The notes under the pieces: generated by a model
What the model was told of the DNA's origin: nothing
The model's input: only the letters and a program-made list of their open reading frames with translations
Databases searched by the model: none
Source of the DNA: an uncultured Lachnospiraceae bacterium
GTDB lineage: Bacteria > Bacillota > Clostridia > Lachnospirales > Lachnospiraceae
Reading direction: 5' to 3'
Assembly: GCA_910579275.1 (NCBI GenBank)
Contig: CAJTTO010000008.1
Location: forward strand, 1-64,000
DNA length: 64,000 nt
Shown: positions 7,647 to 16,825 of the stretch, piece by piece
Numbering within the stretch: the first letter of the stretch is position 1
Layout: each line of letters begins with the position of its first letter
Position numbers and translations under genes: made by a program

Positions 7647-9815
7647 ATGAACATGGAAAATACAGGCAGGCTCACACTGCCTACAGATGTTGATATGGTC
7701 GATGAAACCATACGCCTGAAAAATCTGCTGGGCGCAGATGCACTGCGGGACTGCGACGGAACAACCATGCCGGAGGAACTGCTCAGTCAGGATGCCAAAA
7801 TTTATGCGACATACTATACGACACGCAAGGATAATAACTGGGCGCTGCAAAATCCCGAAGAAGTCCAGCAGGAATACCTCATCAGCGACCGTATCACAGC
7901 GAAAGGCGAAAGCCTGCGCATCAAACTGATGAAAGGGTTCCATACCGAACAGCTCAAAGTCAACACCATTGACTCACCGAAGCGTTGGTGGGAAGTAATC
8001 GACAGGACTACCGGCGAAATTGTTCCGACGGACAAGTGGGAATATGACGAGGCGGCAGGCGAGGTTGTCATCGAGACCATCCCCTACCACCAGTACACTG
8101 TCAGTTTTCTCGCTTTCCTGATATGGGATCCGGTGCATATGTACAATTTTATCACGAACGACTGGAAAGATGCCCCCCATCAGCTGACTTTCGATGTGCG
8201 GCAGCCCAAAACCCAGATTTATGTAAAGGAAAAACTGAAAAAATGGTGTGCGGACAATCCGCATGTCAATGTAGTACGTTTTACCACGTTCTTTCATCAG
8301 TTTACCCTGACGTTTGACGACCAGAAACGGGAAAAATTTGTAGAATGGTTTGGCTACAGCGCAAGTGTCAGCCCCTATATCCTCGAGCAGTTTGAAAAAT
8401 GGGCCGGCTATCCGTTCCGCCCTGAATACATTGTGGATCAGGGATACCACAACTCCACATTCCGGGTTCCGTCCAAAGAATTCCGCGATTTCATAGAATT
8501 CCAGCAGATCGAGGTATCCAAACTTGCAAAGGAACTCGTTGATATCGTACACAGCTACGGCAAAGAAGCCATGATGTTTCTGGGCGATCACTGGATCGGT
8601 ACGGAACCTTTTGGAAAATACTTCCAGAACATTGGTCTTGACGCAGTTGTCGGCTCTGTGGGAGACGGCGTCACACTGCGCATGATATCGGACATCAAAG
8701 GCGTGAAGTACACGGAAGGACGCCTGCTGCCCTACTTTTTCCCTGATGTGTTTACCGAGGGCGGCGACCCTATCGGCGAGGCACAGGACAACTGGATGAA
8801 AGCAAGAAGGGCTATCCTGCGCTCGCCGCTCGACCGAATCGGATATGGCGGATATCTCAAGCTGGCTGCCGAATGGCCTGGCTTTATCGACCAGATTCAG
8901 AAAGTCGTGGACGAATTCCGCCAGATACACCAGAATATGCAGGGGTCAAAAGCATACACTGCGCCTTTTAAAGTCGCCATCTTAAACTGCTGGGGCAGCA
9001 TCCGCCGGTGGATGTCCAATCAGGTGCACCATGCCTTGTGGTACCGTGAAATCTATTCCTATGTCGGCGTCATTGAATGCCTGAGCGGCATGCCGATTGA
9101 CGTGGAGTTTATCGACTTTACGCAGTTAAAGGCCGGAATTGACCCTGCAATCCGCGTCATCATCAATGCCGGAGACGCCTACACATCATGGAGCGGTGCA
9201 GAGAACTGGAAAGACGAAGAAGTTGTCTGCGCAATCCGCCGTTTTGTGGATGAGGGCGGCGGTTTTATCGGCGTAGGCGAACCCAGCGCATACCAGTACC
9301 AAGGCCGGTACTTCCAGCTCAGCGACGTGCTCGGCGTGGACAGGGAGCTTGGATTTTCCATGAGTACCGACAAATACAATACGCTGGACAGTGACCATTT
9401 TATTCTGGAAGACATTCCTGCAGAGATTGATTTCGGTGAGGGAAAGAGCCGCATCTACGCACAGGGAGAACACTACCAGATCCTCAATATGGATCAGAAA
9501 TACAGCCGTCTGGTAGTCAACGAATACGGAAAAGGCAGGAGCGTCTACTTCACCGGACTTCCGTACTCTCCGCAGAACTGCCGTCTCCTGCTGCGGGCGA
9601 TTTACTTTGCCGCACATCAGGAAGATGAAATGAAAAAGTTTTATGTGACAAATGTCGATACGGAACTTGCCGTATTTGAACAGACCGGAAAAATCGCAGT
9701 CATCAACAACGCCAAGGAGTCCAGAGCAACAGACTTGTACGTGCAGGGAACACTTTTTGCGCATCTTGACCTGAACCCGATGGAAATGCGGTGGCTGGAG
9801 TATACCGGCAGTTAA
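7647..9815 (+). CDS. gnpA: 1,3-beta-galactosyl-N-acetylhexosamine phosphorylase (GH112)
   Basis: 722 residues, the usual family length. It would split galacto-N-biose or lacto-N-biose with phosphate into alpha-galactose-1-phosphate and the free N-acetylhexosamine in the cytoplasm. The N-terminus begins a TIM-barrel (GRLTLPTDVDMVDE); the block GDHWIGTEPFGKYF contains Asp314, matching by position the catalytic acid Asp313 of the bifidobacterial enzyme; the C-terminal half has a glutamine-amidotransferase-like domain (VIINAGDAY, GGGFIGVGEPSAY) and an all-beta end. Start ATG at 7647 follows AAAGGAGGTG. Some GH112 enzymes prefer galactosyl-rhamnose; the adjacent hexosamine kinase argues for GNB/LNB. 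No galT or galE is nearby to handle galactose-1-phosphate. Confidence 0.92.
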   Translation: MNMENTGRLTLPTDVDMVDETIRLKNLLGADALRDCDGTTMPEELLSQDAKIYATYYTTRKDNNWALQNPEEVQQEYLISDRITAKGESLRIKLMKGFHTEQLKVNTIDSPKRWWEVIDRTTGEIVPTDKWEYDEAAGEVVIETIPYHQYTVSFLAFLIWDPVHMYNFITNDWKDAPHQLTFDVRQPKTQIYVKEKLKKWCADNPHVNVVRFTTFFHQFTLTFDDQKREKFVEWFGYSASVSPYILEQFEKWAGYPFRPEYIVDQGYHNSTFRVPSKEFRDFIEFQQIEVSKLAKELVDIVHSYGKEAMMFLGDHWIGTEPFGKYFQNIGLDAVVGSVGDGVTLRMISDIKGVKYTEGRLLPYFFPDVFTEGGDPIGEAQDNWMKARRAILRSPLDRIGYGGYLKLAAEWPGFIDQIQKVVDEFRQIHQNMQGSKAYTAPFKVAILNCWGSIRRWMSNQVHHALWYREIYSYVGVIECLSGMPIDVEFIDFTQLKAGIDPAIRVIINAGDAYTSWSGAENWKDEEVVCAIRRFVDEGGGFIGVGEPSAYQYQGRYFQLSDVLGVDRELGFSMSTDKYNTLDSDHFILEDIPAEIDFGEGKSRIYAQGEHYQILNMDQKYSRLVVNEYGKGRSVYFTGLPYSPQNCRLLLRAIYFAAHQEDEMKKFYVTNVDTELAVFEQTGKIAVINNAKESRATDLYVQGTLFAHLDLNPMEMRWLEYTGS

Positions 9816-9836
9816 AAACGGAAATGGGAGATTATT

Positions 9837-10961
9837 ATGAATTGTACGAAAATAGACGAAGCGATTGCGGCATTTGCCCTTGAAGCCGGCGCGAATGGCA
9901 GACTGGTATCGAAAACCCCCTATGGTAACGGGCATATTAACGATACGTTCCTTGTCTGCTGTCAGACAACGGAAAGCACGGAAAAAAGATATATCCTGCA
10001 GCGGATGAACCATGACATTTTCAAGAACCCGCCGCAGCTTATGGAAAATATGGTTCATGTCACGGAACATCTGCGAAAGAAAATCCTTGCTCAGGGAGGC
10101 GACCCCGAGCGGGAGACATTGAATATCATGAAAACGGAAAGCGGCGCGGACTGGTATCAGGACAGCGACAAAAACTACTGGCGGGTCTTTCCGTTTATCG
10201 AAAACTCGATGTGTCTGCAAAAGGTAGAAAACACGAAAGATTTTTATGACAGCGCGGTTGCCTTTGGAAATTTCCAGCGGATGCTGGCAGATTATCCCGC
10301 GGAAACACTCCATGAAACCATTCCGAACTTTCACAACACCCCTTCCCGTTTGCAGGATTTCCAAAAAGCTGTCCAAACGGGAGACAAGGAGCGCGCCGCC
10401 CTCGCCCAAAAAGAAATTACTTTTGTGCTCGACAGGGCGCAGGAGGCATCCGTCCTGACAGACCTTTTGTCCGGCGGAGAACTCCCACTGCGGGTAACGC
10501 ACAACGATACGAAACTAAACAATATTTTGTTCGACGCAGACACGCACACGGCGCTGTGCATCATCGACCTCGATACGGTCATGCCGGGATTGTCGTTGTA
10601 CGACTTTGGCGATTCTATCCGGTTCGGTGCAAATACAGGCGCGGAGGACGAGACCGACCTGACAAAAGTCGGACTGGACTTATCCCTGTTTGAAGCCTTC
10701 ACAAAAGGATATCTGGAAGGTTGCAGCGGAAGTCTCACTGCAAAAGAAATCGAGATGCTCCCCATGGGCGCAAAGCTGATGACTTACGAATGCGGAATGC
10801 GGTTTCTGACGGATTTCCTGACTGGAGACCATTATTTTAAAATCCACCGCGAGAACCACAACCTCGAACGGGCGCGGACACAGTTTCAGCTCGTTGCGGA
10901 TATGGAAGCAAAATGGAATGAAATGTGTGCAATTGTGCAAAAATATGGGAACCCCTCTTAA
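9837..10961 (+). CDS. nahK: N-acetylhexosamine 1-kinase-like phosphotransferase
   Basis: 374 residues of the aminoglycoside-phosphotransferase fold. The N-terminal part has NGHINDTFLV (nucleotide loop); the catalytic loop is VTHNDTKLNNILFD (residues about 220-233) and the metal site is IIDLDTVMPG. In bifidobacteria this enzyme phosphorylates the GlcNAc or GalNAc freed by the GH112 phosphorylase at C1. It follows gnpA by 21 bases with GGGAG in front. Its last codons and stop lie within a hairpin that terminates the opposing gene. A generic phosphotransferase role cannot be excluded, but the context is specific. Confidence 0.85.
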   Translation: MNCTKIDEAIAAFALEAGANGRLVSKTPYGNGHINDTFLVCCQTTESTEKRYILQRMNHDIFKNPPQLMENMVHVTEHLRKKILAQGGDPERETLNIMKTESGADWYQDSDKNYWRVFPFIENSMCLQKVENTKDFYDSAVAFGNFQRMLADYPAETLHETIPNFHNTPSRLQDFQKAVQTGDKERAALAQKEITFVLDRAQEASVLTDLLSGGELPLRVTHNDTKLNNILFDADTHTALCIIDLDTVMPGLSLYDFGDSIRFGANTGAEDETDLTKVGLDLSLFEAFTKGYLEGCSGSLTAKEIEMLPMGAKLMTYECGMRFLTDFLTGDHYFKIHRENHNLERARTQFQLVADMEAKWNEMCAIVQKYGNPS

Positions 10962-10974
10962 AGGGGTTCCCAAA
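10940..10974 (-). terminator. Terminator of the YaaH-like gene, overlapping the nahK end
   Basis: GGGAACCCCT and AGGGGTTCCC form a 10-bp perfect stem at 10949-10973. On the minus strand it is followed by a run of five T. On the plus strand there is no good T-run, so it mainly stops leftward transcription. It contains the nahK stop codon. Confidence 0.75.
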
Positions 10975-12111
10975 CTATTTTACGACAGTAAACGTATCCG
11001 TGAGCAGCAGCCAGTTTGCACGGAACAGCTTCATAACCTGCCAGTACCCCATCCCACGCAGTCCATATTCTGTAATCAGCCCAAATTTTTCCCGCATGCT
11101 TCTCACATCCTCAAACCACACTTCATGCTGCACCCCGTCTTTTTCATAACGGAAAAACGGGGACATCGCAATCTCGTCAAATTGTATCACTGCATTGTTT
11201 TCCACTGCCAGCTGTACCGCCTCCGCATTTCCGACTGTCCGCGCCCTAGAAGTGCCCTGCACAAATGGCAGCGTCCAGTCGTATCCGTAATTCGGAATGC
11301 CAAGATCGATCTTTTCCGTCGGAATTTCCGTCACTGCATACTCCACAACCTCACGCACTTTATGAATGGGTGCAACTGCCATGGGCGGGCCATAGGTATA
11401 GCCCCACTCATAGGTCATAAGCAGCACACTGTCTGCCGCCGCGCCGAGCAGCCGATAATCCTTTCCCTCGTACAAAAGCCCTTTCTGGTCTGCCGAAGTC
11501 TTTGGCGCAAGCGCCACTGAAACCGGGTATCCCTTTTGCGCCGCCTGATTCCTGACATTTGCGACAAAATCCGCATATGGAACCCTGTCCTGCGGCAAAA
11601 TATACTCAAAATCCATGTCAATACCCGCATATCCCTTGTTTTCCATTGTCAGAAGCATCTGGTCTATGAGATGCTGCTGCGCCTCCATATTGTGGGTGAT
11701 TTCACTGATCAGATAGTTGTTGAACATCCCCGTCTCATCAAGCGGGGTCAAAACCAGAAGCGGCTCTGTGCCCTGACTCCAGGCCGCGCTGATGATACGG
11801 CTGTCATCCACCCGCGGCGGAATCAAATCCCCGCCCGTGGTAAAACCGTAGGAAAACACGGATATGTTGGTCAGGTATGGCAATGTTTCGGAGAGTACGT
11901 CATCACGGATATATGGATATGCATAGCCGTTGACGCGAACCGCCCGCTTCTGCTGTCCCTCCCCCTCCGCCGGAATCAACAATGCCTGCCCCAATGCAAG
12001 GCGGTAAGGTTCCGGAATCTGGTTATCATATGCAATCTCCTCTGCGCTGACAGCAAACGCTGCCGCAATGCTGTCCAAACTGTCTCCTTCACGTACTACA
12101 TAAATCTGCAT
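10975..12111 (-). CDS. LysM plus GH18 protein, YaaH/SleL-type spore cortex hydrolase
   Basis: About 378 residues. Residues 2-46 are one LysM domain (IYVVREGDSLDSIAAAF to ALLIPAEG), binding peptidoglycan. The rest is a GH18 barrel: sheet strand ISVFSYGF, catalytic block GYAGIDMDFEYI with the DxDxE pattern, and SVALAPKTS. This is the layout of Bacillus YaaH/SleL, N-acetylglucosaminidases of the spore coat/cortex. There is no signal peptide, as expected for a coat protein delivered from the mother cell. I chose the ATG at 12111 (AGGAAAGGA upstream) because the protein then begins exactly at LysM. It lies downstream of the Csp-like protease, which supports a spore role. Confidence 0.85.
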   Translation of the reverse strand: MQIYVVREGDSLDSIAAAFAVSAEEIAYDNQIPEPYRLALGQALLIPAEGEGQQKRAVRVNGYAYPYIRDDVLSETLPYLTNISVFSYGFTTGGDLIPPRVDDSRIISAAWSQGTEPLLVLTPLDETGMFNNYLISEITHNMEAQQHLIDQMLLTMENKGYAGIDMDFEYILPQDRVPYADFVANVRNQAAQKGYPVSVALAPKTSADQKGLLYEGKDYRLLGAAADSVLLMTYEWGYTYGPPMAVAPIHKVREVVEYAVTEIPTEKIDLGIPNYGYDWTLPFVQGTSRARTVGNAEAVQLAVENNAVIQFDEIAMSPFFRYEKDGVQHEVWFEDVRSMREKFGLITEYGLRGMGYWQVMKLFRANWLLLTDTFTVVK

Positions 12112-12146
12112 AAACTCACAATCCTTTCCTACTGCTGCGATTTCAT

Positions 12147-13643
12147 TTACCGGATGCCTGCCAGCGCCCGCTCCACGCACATCGTTCCCCATCCGGTTTT
12201 ACTGTCCGGACGGGCTGCTGCCCCGGAAAGCGGCTGTGCGCCCCGTATCAGAGCTGCCTTTAGGCGTTCCCCATACAAAAAACGGTCGTTTCCACGGACA
12301 ATCCCCCATTCCATCAAAAGAGCCGCCGCACCTGCCACAAACGGTGTCGCAAAGGAGGTTCCCGACACCTGTTCGTATCCGCCGTTTGGCACAGGTACTG
12401 TGATATCCACCCCCGGCGCTGTCAGATCAGGTTTCACATCCGCGATAATCTGCTGTCCCCCCGCCGTGTCAGCCCTGCCGTCATCATAGCGGTATACATA
12501 GCCCCTTCCGGAAAAATCCGCATAGCTCTTGCGTGTAACATCATACGCGCCAACCGTGACCGCCCTTCTCGCCGTTGAGGGAATTGTAATTGTCATTTCC
12601 GGCGTCGGCAGGAAAAATCCGGTTGCGCCGTTTCTTGCCGCGTAGCCCGGAAGATAAAACCTGTACTCCCCCGTAACCAGCGATACCGGCTGAAGTGTTA
12701 TGCGCCACACACCGCTGTTTACATAGCTTCCCGTCGGAATCATATCAATAAATATTTCCTGCTGAACATTGTAGGGAAGCGGTTTTCCCAGATAACATAA
12801 CAGCTGGGTCTGTTCCAGCGTCCGCCGCACAGCCTGCGCCTCCCTGAGACTGGAAAGCTCAAGTGTTGCCTGCTCTTTTCCGGGTGATGTAATTACCAGA
12901 TTAAAAACATCCTGATAAAACTTCCACAGCTGTATGCTCAGCCCTGTCTCATACTCCGCAACCGAAAGCTCCGTCACATGGGACGCGTCCCGTACCACAC
13001 CCGCAGTATGTCCGCGCGATGCCCCCTCGTTCCCGCTTCCTATAACCAGAATACTTCTCCCGATTTCAGAAGCATTGTCCACAAAACGTTCCAGCAGGGA
13101 ATTCCCCTGATGATCGCCATATGTATTCCCGAAACTGATGTTCACCGCTACTGGTTTGTTCAGCTCCACACCGAGCTTCACCGCATAGTCAATGCCCCGC
13201 ATCAGCTGTGTCGTCCTCGGAAAGGAGTCCCGCTGCGGCGTTCCCAGTCTGACAATCAACAAATCTGCCTTTGGCGCCACGCCCATCTCCGTACCGGCTG
13301 CCACGCTTGCCACCGCCGTTCCATGCCCCGACAAATCCAAAACAGGCACCAGCTTTTGTCCGCTTTCGCGTCCCAAAGCCAGTGCCTCGTTAATCATCTC
13401 TCTTGTATAAAGCACGCCTTCCCGATATCCCGAAGGCGGCAGTCTTCCCTGCTCCGCATCAGCCGTTCCCGCCTGATCCCAGATTGCCAGAATGCGTGTC
13501 TGTCCGTCCGCATTGCGGAATTCCGGAAGAAAATAGTCAATCCCGCTGTCAAGCACAGCGACAATTACATTTTCACCTGTGAGATACGGTTCCTGCTGTG
13601 TCACCTGCACAATGCATGACTGCACCTTTTCATAATCATTCAT
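12147..13643 (-). CDS. Csp-like S8 subtilase without its propeptide
   Basis: About 498 residues. The catalytic triad is complete: VAVLDSGID (Asp32), LSGHGTAVA (His107) and SGTSFATPFVAGAAALL (Ser430). Between His and Ser lies a long insert of about 180 residues of beta character, typical of clostridial Csp proteases, which process cortex lytic enzymes at germination. Csp proteins normally begin with a propeptide of about 90 residues; here the frame starts only about 30 residues before the catalytic Asp. An orphan propeptide-like gene lies at 16826. The start is uncertain, as no strong ribosome site precedes the ATG at 13643; a longer in-frame start near 13712 adds no propeptide. Confidence 0.85.
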   Translation of the reverse strand: MNDYEKVQSCIVQVTQQEPYLTGENVIVAVLDSGIDYFLPEFRNADGQTRILAIWDQAGTADAEQGRLPPSGYREGVLYTREMINEALALGRESGQKLVPVLDLSGHGTAVASVAAGTEMGVAPKADLLIVRLGTPQRDSFPRTTQLMRGIDYAVKLGVELNKPVAVNISFGNTYGDHQGNSLLERFVDNASEIGRSILVIGSGNEGASRGHTAGVVRDASHVTELSVAEYETGLSIQLWKFYQDVFNLVITSPGKEQATLELSSLREAQAVRRTLEQTQLLCYLGKPLPYNVQQEIFIDMIPTGSYVNSGVWRITLQPVSLVTGEYRFYLPGYAARNGATGFFLPTPEMTITIPSTARRAVTVGAYDVTRKSYADFSGRGYVYRYDDGRADTAGGQQIIADVKPDLTAPGVDITVPVPNGGYEQVSGTSFATPFVAGAAALLMEWGIVRGNDRFLYGERLKAALIRGAQPLSGAAARPDSKTGWGTMCVERALAGIR

Positions 13644-13715
13644 ACGGCACCCACACTCGATTATATGTATACCTTTTATTATATGCAGAATGAAAAAGCG
13701 CGTGCTTCCCAATCC

Positions 13716-15443
13716 CTATACCTTAAATCTGCTCACCAGATCAACCATGGAATCAACCTGTGCCTTCTGCTGCTCACTGACAGCCGCCGTCTCCTCAGAT
13801 GTCGCCGAATTGTTATCCACAATCCCTGCCACATTGTTGATTCCCTCATTGATATGGGCAATACTCTCCACTTCAAGCTTGAGCTTATCCACAATTGCAT
13901 TGATGCGCCCTGTCGTCTCCTCAGCGCCCATCTGTACCTCTTCCATGTTCGCAGCCGCCTCGCGCGAAATCCGCGTGCCAAGCTCCACTGACTCAACCGT
14001 TCTTTTAATCAGTTCCGAAGTCTGCCCCACTGCATTCTGCGATGCCTCAGCAAGCTTTTTGACCTGCTCCGCCACAACCGCAAAACCTTTTCCGGCTTCC
14101 CCTGCCCTTGCGGACTCTATGGATGCGTTAAGTGAGAGGAGGTCAATCTCCTCGCCTATATCCGAGATCGCCGAGATTACCGAGATAATCTGTTCGGAGC
14201 ACTGGTTAATATCTCTCATGGCAGCACGCAGTTCTTTCATTTTCTGGGCACCGACAATCAATGTGGAGCTTGCAAGGTTGGAAATTTTCACAGCCTCCTC
14301 AGCCTCTTTTTCATTGTACTCAATACTGTCCGTAAGCTCCGACAACAGCATCATCAAATCGGAAACTACCGTTGCCTGCCCGGTACAAGCCGATGCCAAG
14401 TCCTCCGCCGCAAACGCAAGCTGTCCCGCACCGCTGTCAATCTCGCTCGTCACTGCCTGTATGGTCGTCACCGTTCCGCGCATGTCCTCCACGATTTTAT
14501 TCAGGGAATCCTTAATCTTTACATATTCACCCACGTACTCCTGATTGACTGTTATAATATAATTTCCCTGCCCCATCTGCTCTAGTATGTACGAAATCTC
14601 GTCAATAATGGCCGCCATGTTATCCTTCATAAAGCGAATGGCCGCAACCATATTTCCGACCTCGCTGTCGTCCTCCGCCAGATCAAGGTCTGCATGCAGG
14701 TTTCCCTCTGCCAGCAGCGTCATCTGATCGGAAACCTTGATAATCGGTGCCAGAAGTTCTGTCTGTGAAAATGTGATTGTTTTCAGGCACTGGACTGCAA
14801 GCCTGATAAATCCAGCCAAAAACGCAGCTGCACAGATAATCTGCAGTATGAGAAGCATGTTTTTGGACTTATCCAGCCGGTCCTGAATTCTTGTAATAAC
14901 GTCATCTGTCAGGGAATTAATCTGCTGAATCGTCTCCGAATACTCCTCTCCAAAGACAAACGCCGTCGCGGAAACCACATCGCCTGCATCTACAGACGCC
15001 ATGGCTTCCTCCTCCAGCGGAACAAGGTTGTCGGAAAGAGATGCTATTTTCCGAAGCTCCTCCCACTCATAGTCCTTGATATCGTTCGCTTCGAGGCCTG
15101 CCCACGCTATATCCCTGTTCTTGTCCGTGTTTAGTTCCCGCATATAATCCTCATAATATATTCTGTCCCCTGTGACAGCATAAGACTGCACTGCGGTAGT
15201 CAGTGCTTTCGACCCGAGACGATACTGATTCAAATACATCGTACTCTCAAGCTGCTCCTGAGATACCACTGCGTATCCGACACTGGCAAAAAACAGCAGC
15301 ACAAGAAGTACAACCCCCAAAACCAGCGAGCCCCTTGTCTGTTTTACTATTTTTTTAAGCCGCGCCGCCTGACTGTTCTTCCCATATACTACATCCTTAG
15401 ATACATCTTTCATTTTCTCCATACAATGACCATATCCTTTCAT
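13716..15443 (-). CDS. Methyl-accepting chemotaxis protein
   Basis: 575 residues. One membrane helix at about 39-60, an extracytoplasmic helical segment of about 135 residues resembling a four-helix-bundle sensor, a second helix near 200, a HAMP region (KVSDQMTLLAEGNLHADLDL) and a cytoplasmic signalling domain whose tip reads EIDLLSLNASIESARAGEAG, followed by GKGFAVVAEQVKKLAE. It would relay an unknown signal to CheA/CheW, none of which is in this window. The start could be the ATG used or one seven codons downstream behind AAAGGA. It ends EQQKAQVDSMVDLVSRFKV with no CheR/CheB pentapeptide. Confidence 0.92.
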   Translation of the reverse strand: MKGYGHCMEKMKDVSKDVVYGKNSQAARLKKIVKQTRGSLVLGVVLLVLLFFASVGYAVVSQEQLESTMYLNQYRLGSKALTTAVQSYAVTGDRIYYEDYMRELNTDKNRDIAWAGLEANDIKDYEWEELRKIASLSDNLVPLEEEAMASVDAGDVVSATAFVFGEEYSETIQQINSLTDDVITRIQDRLDKSKNMLLILQIICAAAFLAGFIRLAVQCLKTITFSQTELLAPIIKVSDQMTLLAEGNLHADLDLAEDDSEVGNMVAAIRFMKDNMAAIIDEISYILEQMGQGNYIITVNQEYVGEYVKIKDSLNKIVEDMRGTVTTIQAVTSEIDSGAGQLAFAAEDLASACTGQATVVSDLMMLLSELTDSIEYNEKEAEEAVKISNLASSTLIVGAQKMKELRAAMRDINQCSEQIISVISAISDIGEEIDLLSLNASIESARAGEAGKGFAVVAEQVKKLAEASQNAVGQTSELIKRTVESVELGTRISREAAANMEEVQMGAEETTGRINAIVDKLKLEVESIAHINEGINNVAGIVDNNSATSEETAAVSEQQKAQVDSMVDLVSRFKV

Positions 15444-15639
15444 ACTACCGTTGTGTTCCTATTTGTAAAAAATACCATAACTATTCTGTGGTTTGATAGT
15501 TGTATGCAAAAAAACTCGCAAAATATCTAAATCAGGCAACTCTTTTTGTGATATTCTTGGCAAATATATACTATGATTATACTTGATAACAAGGATATGG
15601 TCAACAAATATTACAATTTTTTCTGTCTCCGTGAAAAAG

Positions 15640-16332
15640 TTACTTTTTCCTGTATGTCATAAACAGACCGACAGCCATCAATACAATTGCTGCTATCTGA
15701 ATGAAATATTTGAAATACAAAGGTACACTCTCTCTGATTAAAAATGCGCAGCTGTTCAACAGCAATCCGGCGGGAAGCAGCGTGGAAATACGCTTGTGTT
15801 TCACATCGTAAGCAATACCGTCCACCTGCTCCTGCAGCAATCCTATTTTCTCATTAAGCTTTATCACCATATTGAGACATCCTATTATAATAGCGCCAAT
15901 CACGAACATAAAGAAAAATGCGATCGAAATGTTATGTACAATCCAGCCATAAAGTTCCATAAACAGGCAGATCATCTCCACAATGGCTGCCACCTTGAAC
16001 ATTCTGCGGATTTTTTTGTAATGCTGCAGACTGGATGCCGCGTCCGTGTACAGTTCAAACGCCCCCTCGGAAGCCTTCTTGCGCAGAATTACCCAGTAAC
16101 CCCATGTCTGCACAATTTCAATTTCTGATTCCTGCATGAACTCCCTGTAACCATCGCTGACAGCATACATTCTGTCGCCAAAATCAATCTGGTAGACATA
16201 CTCCCCTTTCTCACATTTCTCAAAACTGTAAAAACCTGCAAAGAACCGCTTCATCGCCCACCCGTTTGCTGCCATCCGGTTGAGCCACTCTGTCTCTGCA
16301 TCTTTGTCAAGACACAAACGAAATTTCATCAT
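15640..16332 (-). CDS. DUF2812 membrane protein, PadR partner
   Basis: About 230 residues. The N-terminal half is soluble and matches the DUF2812 pattern (KFRLCLDKDAETEWLNRMAA, GWAMKRF, YVYQIDFGDR). The C-terminal half has about four hydrophobic helices and ends MTYRKK. GAGGGGAAGAAA precedes the ATGATG chosen; an upstream GTG overlapping the padR stop is possible and would couple translation. DUF2812 proteins are commonly paired with a PadR repressor, as here. Role unknown; stress sensing at the envelope is a guess. A weak palindrome at 15632-15649 covers the stop codon. Confidence 0.82.
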   Translation of the reverse strand: MMKFRLCLDKDAETEWLNRMAANGWAMKRFFAGFYSFEKCEKGEYVYQIDFGDRMYAVSDGYREFMQESEIEIVQTWGYWVILRKKASEGAFELYTDAASSLQHYKKIRRMFKVAAIVEMICLFMELYGWIVHNISIAFFFMFVIGAIIIGCLNMVIKLNEKIGLLQEQVDGIAYDVKHKRISTLLPAGLLLNSCAFLIRESVPLYFKYFIQIAAIVLMAVGLFMTYRKK

Positions 16333-16355
16333 TTTCTTCCCCTCACTTTCTATTT

Positions 16356-16676
16356 TCACTGCACATCCCGCATCAGCTCTGCATTTCGCAGCAGTTCCTC
16401 AAGGCGGATTCGCTCCGTCTCAAAAACTTCTTTTCCCAAATCCGTAATTATATACTCTTTCTTTTTGCGTGATTCCGTGTCCACACTGTAGACATCAATC
16501 CACTGCTTTTTCTGCAGTGTCTGTATGGCGCCATACAAAGTTCCCGCCCCCAGCGTCACACGCCCGCCGGTCAGCTGCTCCACTTCCTGAATAATGCCAT
16601 ATCCATGATTTGGTTTTCTGACGGCCAGAAGAATGTAATACACGGCTTCCGTCAACGGACATTCCTTTTCTGCCAT
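16356..16676 (-). CDS. PadR-family transcriptional repressor
   Basis: 106 residues, typical of short PadR proteins. A winged helix carries the family pattern CPLTEAVYYILLAVRKPNHGYGI, then LGAGTLYGAIQTLQKKQWI and the wing RKKKEYIITDLG; the C-terminal helix serves dimerisation. First gene of a two-gene unit with DUF2812; the stop overlaps a possible downstream start. Almost certainly self-regulated through the paired dyads 36 bases upstream of its start. The ligand is unknown. Confidence 0.9.
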   Translation of the reverse strand: MAEKECPLTEAVYYILLAVRKPNHGYGIIQEVEQLTGGRVTLGAGTLYGAIQTLQKKQWIDVYSVDTESRKKKEYIITDLGKEVFETERIRLEELLRNAELMRDVQ

Positions 16677-16711
16677 CCGTCCCCCTCCTTTGCTCTTTCA
16701 CTCACTATCCG

Positions 16712-16763
16712 ATATATCGTTAGCTGATATATCATATAAATAATATATCAGCTAACGATATAT
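16712..16763. promoter_or_regulatory. Double PadR operator
   Basis: Two identical 21-base sites, 16712-16732 and 16743-16763, face each other across 10 bases and form a perfect inverted repeat. Each is itself dyadic: ATATATC, seven bases, GATATAT, a PadR-type operator. The sites lie in the gap between the padR start and the divergent propeptide gene at 16826 and could control both. Confidence 0.8.
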
Positions 16764-16825
16764 TTGTCAATAAAAATTTTCCAACATATATTATATAAAC
16801 TTTCCAGCTCAGGAGCGTCCTGTCC

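Noticed and set aside
7974..8930. Open frame of 318 codons antisense to gnpA
   Set aside because: Same reason: GH112 coding on the other strand is certain.
9186..10502. Long open frame of 438 codons on the minus strand across gnpA and nahK
   Set aside because: It lies antisense to two well-recognised genes, shows no motif and has no ribosome site; it is a composition shadow.
15632..15649. Palindrome GAAAAAGTTACTTTTTC as terminator of the DUF2812 gene
   Set aside because: The loop would be too small and the stem is nearly all A-T; it was not listed as a terminator.
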